A stretch of 18,777 nt of DNA from assembly GCA_018897875.1 (NCBI GenBank), contig JAHIKF010000296.1:1-18777 (forward strand), given 5' to 3'. Below are positions 14,904-18,777 of the stretch, piece by piece. The notes below the pieces were generated by a model that had not been told where the DNA came from, searched no databases, and saw only the letters and a list, made by a program, of their open reading frames with translations. The stretch comes from Pseudomonadota bacterium (GTDB taxonomy: Bacteria; Desulfobacterota; Desulfobaccia; Desulfobaccales; 0-14-0-80-60-11). The position numbers were made by a program, and so were the translations under genes. Position 1 is the first letter of the stretch, and every line of letters starts with the position of its first letter.

Positions 14904-14962
14904 AGCTTGTGCCCGTTATAGACCACCGCCTGGCCATCGGCCAGGAACACAGTGAGGCTCAC
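14904..14962 (-). pseudogene. N-terminal remnant of a NarL-type response regulator
   Basis: A GTG codon overlaps the kinase stop codon (GTGA), a normal way for a downstream operon gene to start. The next 19 codons read SLTVFLADGQAVVYNGHKL. This closely follows the usual opening of NarL/FixJ regulators (roughly LTVFLADDHAVVRDGL), with the second acidic residue and the His replaced. Exactly after codon 20 the sequence becomes the right end of hairpin element copy 3, and the frame runs on into repeat sequence. The most likely reading is that the kinase's original partner regulator was cut by insertion or deletion at this repeat. The similarity is seen by eye over 20 residues only. Confidence 0.55.
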
Positions 14963-17145
14963 CGGCTCACCTCCACCACCACCCGGGTACCCTGGCCGGG
15001 CTGGGACTCGATGCGGCAGCGGCCGCCGGCCGCCGCGGCCCGCTCGCTCATGGTCATGAGCCCCCAGAGGTGGCGGCCCTCCGGCTGGCCCAGCCGCTCC
15101 TGGTCGAAACCGACGCCGTTGTCGGCGATGACCAGGCGAACCGTGCCGTTGTCTTCCGCCTCGGTCAGGAATATCTTCGAGGCCTGGGCGTGCTTGGCTA
15201 CATTGGCCATGGCTTCCTGGACAATGCGGAACAGGGCCAGTTCCACCGGCGCGGCCAGGCGAGGGACCGCCTCCTGGCCCTGGACGTCCACGCCGATGCC
15301 TGTCTTATCGGAGAACTCGGTTCCGTACCAGTGGAGCGCCGACAGCAGCCCGTAGTCGTCCAGCATCGGGGGCCGCAACTCGGCCATCACGTCCCGGATG
15401 GTCTCCCCCATTTGATCCACCAGGGCCACGGCCCCGGCCATCCGGCCCCGAAGCTTTGCCGCCGCCTTCCGGGGCATCTCGGTCTGGAGCAGGGTCAGGG
15501 TGAGACTCAGGGCGGTGAGACTCTGGCACACCTGGTCGTGCAGTTCCCGGGCCAGGTGCTCCCGCCCCGTTTCTTCCACATCCGCCAGCCGGGCCGCCAG
15601 GGCCCGGAGCTGGCCACTTTGCCGGACAATCTCCGCCTCGGCCCGCTTGTGCTCGGTGATATCTTGCAAGATCACCAGGTTCTTGTTCCCGATTCTGGTG
15701 CCGATTATTTCGGCGATGCGCACCGTGCCATCCTTGCAGGTCACCCGGGATTCGGACGGTTCAATATCCGTATCTTCCCGGGCCGCCTTTTCCACGGCCC
15801 TCCGCCAGTTGGCCATGCCTTTGAGGCGATGGTGCTCGTCGGGATAGGCGCACCGCCACCAGGCCTCCAGGTTCGGGATGTCGTCAAGGTTATAGCCAAA
15901 AGTCGTTAGGAAACGGTCGTTCAAATACTCAATATCACCCCGCCGGTTGATAATGAGGGCCGGGACCGGAGATAGCTTGGTCAGTCGCCGGAAATGTTCT
16001 TTGCTCTGGCGCAAGGTGGCCGCAATCTGCCGCTGCTCGGACATCGCTTTGGCCAGCTTGAGGTTGCTGAAGCTCAGCTTGGAAACCAAGGCCGAGAATT
16101 TCGTCAGGAAATCCATCAGGGGCTTGACCCGGGCCCGACTGATGCGTGGCACCCGGTGCAGCGCTGACAGATAGAGTTCCTGGTCAAAGCCATATTTGGC
16201 CGCCTGATCGATGAACAGCTGCTCATCAAGGGGTTCATCGTCGTAGAGGAACTGACCGGTGAAAATATTGCCGACGTGTTTTTCGCCGATGAACAGGGGA
16301 GTTGCCACATCCCAGAGGTGGTTCTGGCATTTGAAGGCTGCATACTCGCCCGGCCGCAAGTTTTGAACCAGAAAGAGGTTACTTTCGGTGCAGTTTTGCG
16401 CCGCCTGCGGATGGACCCGGTGGAATTGGGTGCAGATGTCTTGCCAGCCGGTAGCCACCAGTATCTTCCCCTGGAGATCGAGAATCGCCATCGCCATGTT
16501 CGTCAGTTTGGAGAATTCCTCCATCAGGGCTTGAACCGCCGGGGTATCGAGAATGTTGCTTAACTCCTCGTCGATGATAGCTGCATCCGGCGAGAGAATG
16601 GAATCCAGCTTCAGCCGCAAACGTTCTTCGGTGGCCCGCAAGGCCTCCTCCGCCTGCTGGCGCGCGGTGATATCGGAGAGGATGTGCACCGCGCCCAGCA
16701 AACCGCCCGAGTCATCCAGGATGGGGTCTACCGAAACCTCAATCCAGCGGTCGCCCAGGGCCAGCACCTGGGTTTCCCGGCGAAGGCTCTTCCTCATGCG
16801 CAAAATGGGACAGGCGTCGATGGGTTTGGTCGTGCCGTAAACCACTTCCCAGTAGTGATTCCCGACAATCTCCTCCACCGGCTTGATCACGAAACTTGCC
16901 ATGGCCCGGTTACATTGCAGGATTTTTCCCTGTATGTCTATCAGGCAGATGGGGTCGGAGATGGCATCAAAAGTGGCCTGCCATTTCCGGCCCGCATCAG
17001 CCAGGGCCGTCTCCGAGGCTTCCAGTTCCGCCAGGCGCCGTTGCAGTTCCGGATAGTAGCTTTTCCGGAGAGACCGCTCCCCCAGGCCGATGATTTTTTC
17101 CCGTAAATCCCCCTGGAGGTTCTGGGTATCAGAGCGCTTTTGCAT
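14959..17145 (-). CDS. Sensor histidine kinase, PAS - PocR - PAS - HisKA_3/HATPase_c
   Basis: A predicted cytoplasmic sensor kinase, with no membrane segment or signal peptide seen. From the ATG at 17145 it has 728 residues. The first PAS domain is at about 52-165. A PocR ligand-binding domain spans about 180-365, with the family pattern GWQDICTQFHRVHP (233-246), cysteines C238, C252 and C273, LWDVATPLF (277-285) and VGNIFTGQFL (291-300). The second PAS is at about 380-500, then HisKA_3 with phospho-acceptor His536 in ARELHDQV. The HATPase domain has N648 in EAMANVAKHA and DNGVGF (675-680). PocR domains are known from the Salmonella propanediol regulator and sense small alcohols or related compounds in the cases studied; the ligand here is unknown. 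The start overlaps the dehydrogenase 3' end by 17 nt. The open frame extends upstream to 17244, but that part lies within the dehydrogenase gene and looks non-coding. Confidence 0.92.
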   Translation of the reverse strand: MQKRSDTQNLQGDLREKIIGLGERSLRKSYYPELQRRLAELEASETALADAGRKWQATFDAISDPICLIDIQGKILQCNRAMASFVIKPVEEIVGNHYWEVVYGTTKPIDACPILRMRKSLRRETQVLALGDRWIEVSVDPILDDSGGLLGAVHILSDITARQQAEEALRATEERLRLKLDSILSPDAAIIDEELSNILDTPAVQALMEEFSKLTNMAMAILDLQGKILVATGWQDICTQFHRVHPQAAQNCTESNLFLVQNLRPGEYAAFKCQNHLWDVATPLFIGEKHVGNIFTGQFLYDDEPLDEQLFIDQAAKYGFDQELYLSALHRVPRISRARVKPLMDFLTKFSALVSKLSFSNLKLAKAMSEQRQIAATLRQSKEHFRRLTKLSPVPALIINRRGDIEYLNDRFLTTFGYNLDDIPNLEAWWRCAYPDEHHRLKGMANWRRAVEKAAREDTDIEPSESRVTCKDGTVRIAEIIGTRIGNKNLVILQDITEHKRAEAEIVRQSGQLRALAARLADVEETGREHLARELHDQVCQSLTALSLTLTLLQTEMPRKAAAKLRGRMAGAVALVDQMGETIRDVMAELRPPMLDDYGLLSALHWYGTEFSDKTGIGVDVQGQEAVPRLAAPVELALFRIVQEAMANVAKHAQASKIFLTEAEDNGTVRLVIADNGVGFDQERLGQPEGRHLWGLMTMSERAAAAGGRCRIESQPGQGTRVVVEVSR

Positions 17146-18280
17146 AGATTGTCTCGATGTCCCGTTGCCTCGGCTGGCGGGGATTGGTGGCCAAACAGGC
17201 ATCCAGCAGCGCGGTGGCGGCCAGGTGAGGGATATCATCGGCACGCACCCCCTTCTGTCCCAGGGTATGGGAAATACCGGCGGCGGTGCGCAGCCGCTTC
17301 ACAGCCCCCACCAGGGCGGTCTTAACCTCTGCCGGAGGCGTCCCTTCCATCTCAAGACCCATGGCGACGCCGATGCGCCGGTAGCGTTCCGGAACCGCAT
17401 CGAAATTGAAGCTCACCACGTGGTCAAGCAACAGGGCGTTGGCCTCGCCGTGGGGAAAATCCAGCCACCCGCCGAGGCTGTGAGCCATGGCGTGCACCAG
17501 ACCCAGGCTGGCATTGGAAAAAGCCAGGCCGGCATGGAGGCTGGCCAGCATCATGTAGGAGCGGGCCTCCAGGTCGGCCGGGTTGGCTATGGCCGTCGGC
17601 AAATGAGCCGTCACCAGGCGGATGGCTTCCAAGGCGTGCAGGTCGGTAATAGGGGATTGGGCCGTGGAGACAAAGGCCTCAAAGGCATGGACCAGGGCGT
17701 CCAGGCCGGTGCAGCCGGTGAGTGCCGCATCCATGGTGGTGGTGGTCACGGGGTCAATCAAAGCCACCTCCGGCACCACGGCCTTGCTGATGATGGCGAT
17801 CTTGACCCGCCGCTGCCGGTCGGTGATGATGGCGAATTGGGAGACGTCGGCGGAAGTTCCGGCAGTGGTGGGAATGCAAATCAGCGGCGGACCGGGGATT
17901 TTCACCTTATCCACCCCTTCAAATTCCAGGATATGCTGCCGGTTGGAACTTGCGATGCCGATGCCTTTGGCGCAGTCCATGGGACTGCCGCCGCCCACCA
18001 CCACAATGACGTCGCACCTTTCCTGTCTATAGAGTTCCGCCCCGGCCATAACTTCCGAGTCTTTGGGGTTGGGAGTGACTTGGAAAAACAGGGTATACGG
18101 CAAGCCGTCGGCTTCCAGGCTCTCGATGACCTGCCCGGCCCAGCCGGCGGCCATGACTCCCGGGTCCGTCACCACCAACACCCGGCTACCCCCGAAGTTT
18201 TTGGTATAGCGCCCCGCCAGATGACGCGCCCCGGCGCCAAACACGAATTCCGGGGCGACAAATTTACGCAGCTCTATCAC
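17129..18280 (-). CDS. Iron-containing alcohol dehydrogenase
   Basis: Oxidises a primary alcohol or diol, or reduces the aldehyde, with NAD(P) in the cytoplasm. The 383-residue length is typical of the family. The Rossmann-like half carries VVVGGGSPMDCAKG (93-106), the nucleotide-binding signature. The C-terminal helical half carries the metal ligands D194 and H198 (TGLDALVHAFE), H263 (GLVHAMAHSLG) and H277 (FPHGEANA). The start is GTG, supported by an excellent AAGGAGG at about 5-nt spacing. It overlaps the kinase gene by 17 nt, pointing to one transcript. Substrate cannot be read from sequence; the PocR sensor next door hints at a short alcohol or diol. Confidence 0.95.
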   Translation of the reverse strand: MIELRKFVAPEFVFGAGARHLAGRYTKNFGGSRVLVVTDPGVMAAGWAGQVIESLEADGLPYTLFFQVTPNPKDSEVMAGAELYRQERCDVIVVVGGGSPMDCAKGIGIASSNRQHILEFEGVDKVKIPGPPLICIPTTAGTSADVSQFAIITDRQRRVKIAIISKAVVPEVALIDPVTTTTMDAALTGCTGLDALVHAFEAFVSTAQSPITDLHALEAIRLVTAHLPTAIANPADLEARSYMMLASLHAGLAFSNASLGLVHAMAHSLGGWLDFPHGEANALLLDHVVSFNFDAVPERYRRIGVAMGLEMEGTPPAEVKTALVGAVKRLRTAAGISHTLGQKGVRADDIPHLAATALLDACLATNPRQPRQRDIETIYAKAL

Positions 18281-18332
18281 TCCCTCCTCCTTCCGTTTCA
18301 GGGGTTAAAGGAAATATCGGCGCGTTTGCTTT

Positions 18333-18342
18333 TATGATAGCA
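18333..18342 (-). promoter_or_regulatory. Candidate extended -10 element for the dehydrogenase-kinase operon
   Basis: The minus strand reads TGCTATCATA, i.e. TGn joined to TATCAT (one mismatch to TATAAT), about 54 nt before the GTG start. It lies within a small inverted repeat (TTGCT/AGCAA, 18326-18343). No convincing -35 hexamer lies at the expected spacing, where the arm of the palindrome at 18349-18376 falls instead. The same 10-mer occurs at 13452-13461. Confidence 0.3.
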
Positions 18343-18348
18343 ACCCAT

Positions 18349-18376
18349 GTAGTGGCGGTTCGCGAACCGCTACTAC
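18349..18376. repeat. 28-bp palindrome upstream of the dehydrogenase
   Basis: Two 14-nt arms, GTAGTGGCGGTTCG and its near-perfect inverse, meet with no loop; a single position is a G-T pair. The outer GTAGT/ACTAC edges echo the GTAGGG/CCCTAC edges of the hairpins at 13840-14110 and 14717-14760, so it may be a solo member of the same family. It sits 12 nt past the stop of a doubtful small ORF and just upstream of the candidate dehydrogenase promoter, where it could act as terminator or operator. Confidence 0.7.
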
Positions 18377-18387
18377 AATTCGGATAG

Positions 18388-18627
18388 TTACTTGTTTGAC
18401 GGCACCGTGGCATTAAGCATTACAATGATGTAGTTAACGCTTCTCCCCAGGCTCAGGGTTACCCTCTTGCCGGCCAAAAGTTGCGTTAGCCCGTGGTCCA
18501 GTGAAAATCGCGGGCAAAGGCATATGACCAGCCCAATATCTTCTTTCTCTATCGGCAAGTTCCGGTTAATCTTAAAAAAACCTTGCCATATCCCGCCTCT
18601 CTCCGGGGTTTTACCCTGCCGGTCCAC
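18388..18627 (-). CDS. Doubtful 79-codon hypothetical ORF
   Basis: An open frame starting GTG and ending TAA, with no recognised domain. It includes a hydrophobic, Cys-containing stretch (IGLVICLCPRFSLDHGL, about 31-47) and ends LNATVPSNK. No clear Shine-Dalgarno precedes the GTG. It lies between the window edge and the dehydrogenase on the same strand, inside a pair of 11-bp inverted repeats (AACCCATGTAG at 18342-18352 and its inverse at 18749-18759). Base composition is lower in G+C than in neighbouring genes. It could be a real small gene, a relic or chance; I give it low weight. Confidence 0.25.
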   Translation of the reverse strand: MDRQGKTPERGGIWQGFFKINRNLPIEKEDIGLVICLCPRFSLDHGLTQLLAGKRVTLSLGRSVNYIIVMLNATVPSNK

Positions 18628-18777
18628 AGCTCACAGGCGATGCGTTTCTCCGATGTAGCGGATGTTCCATTTTAAGGTGATGAAAAATATCCTATAACCT
18701 GTTGAAATACAAATATATACTAGGCCATTGACAGTTTTTTTCTGGTGGCTACATGGGTTTTCCTCAGGGGCAGGGTG

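Noticed and set aside
14929..14945. CCTGGCC-ATC-GGCCAGG hairpin just past the kinase stop as a terminator
   Set aside because: No T-tract follows, and the same bases read as codons of the NarL-like remnant, so the symmetry is probably incidental.
14584..14955. 123-codon plus-strand frame and overlapping short frames across repeat copy 3
   Set aside because: They begin inside the response regulator on the opposite strand and continue through hairpins; no ribosome binding site or domain.
17146..17244. Upstream extension of the histidine kinase to 17244
   Set aside because: Lies inside the dehydrogenase gene, with a Pro/Trp-rich translation unlike the coding that follows; the ATG at 17145 gives a normal short overlap.
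17090..18337. 415-codon plus-strand frame opposite the alcohol dehydrogenase
   Set aside because: Exact antisense of a well-conserved enzyme gene; His/Gly/Gln-rich translation without domains. A shadow frame.

Overview
The window (about 60% G+C by eye) looks like chromosomal DNA from a Gram-negative, diderm bacterium. The gene families fit an anaerobic Desulfobacterota (former Deltaproteobacteria) lineage such as a Desulfobacca-like or Syntrophobacterales-like organism. These are a type II secretion system (T2SS) with PilM/N/O-like inner-membrane parts, a PocR-domain histidine kinase and an iron-dependent alcohol dehydrogenase. The taxonomic placement is inference from protein character only. 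Every credible gene is on the minus strand, so transcription runs from high to low coordinates.

Layout in transcription order. (1) 18777-17129: a doubtful 79-codon ORF, a long palindrome, then an iron-containing alcohol dehydrogenase gene with a strong ribosome binding site. (2) 17145-14242: a sensor histidine kinase (PAS - PocR - PAS - HisKA_3/HATPase) overlaps the dehydrogenase by 17 nt. It is followed by what appears to be the first 20 codons of a NarL-type response regulator gene, cut off by a block of hairpin repeats. Beyond the repeats lies an intact receiver-only response regulator. (3) 14115-13122: a gene-free kilobase holding two more copies of the hairpin repeat element and unassigned sequence. 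(4) 13121-11622: an exported lytic transglycosylase with four DUF4124-like modules. (5) 11452-652: an eleven-gene T2SS operon in the order gspE-F-G-H-I-J-K-L-M-C-D, with most junctions overlapping or 3-20 nt apart. (6) 541-92: a small exported or membrane protein of unknown function, ending at a clear intrinsic terminator.

How the genes work together: GspE (ATPase) and GspF (platform) with GspL/M/C form the inner-membrane assembly. GspG is the major pseudopilin, and GspH/I/J/K are minor and tip pseudopilins. GspD is the outer-membrane secretin, here with a lipobox that could let it target itself to the outer membrane. No prepilin peptidase (GspO) or pilotin (GspS) gene is present. The lytic transglycosylase just upstream could open peptidoglycan for assembly of the machine. 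Separately, the dehydrogenase-kinase-regulator cluster looks like an alcohol or diol metabolism gene coupled to its own sensor.

The most unusual observations are a modular hairpin element family (three copies, conserved ends, variable inner hairpins), the apparent destruction of the kinase's partner regulator by one copy, the four-module DUF4124 transglycosylase, and the lipobox plus glycine-rich insert in the secretin.
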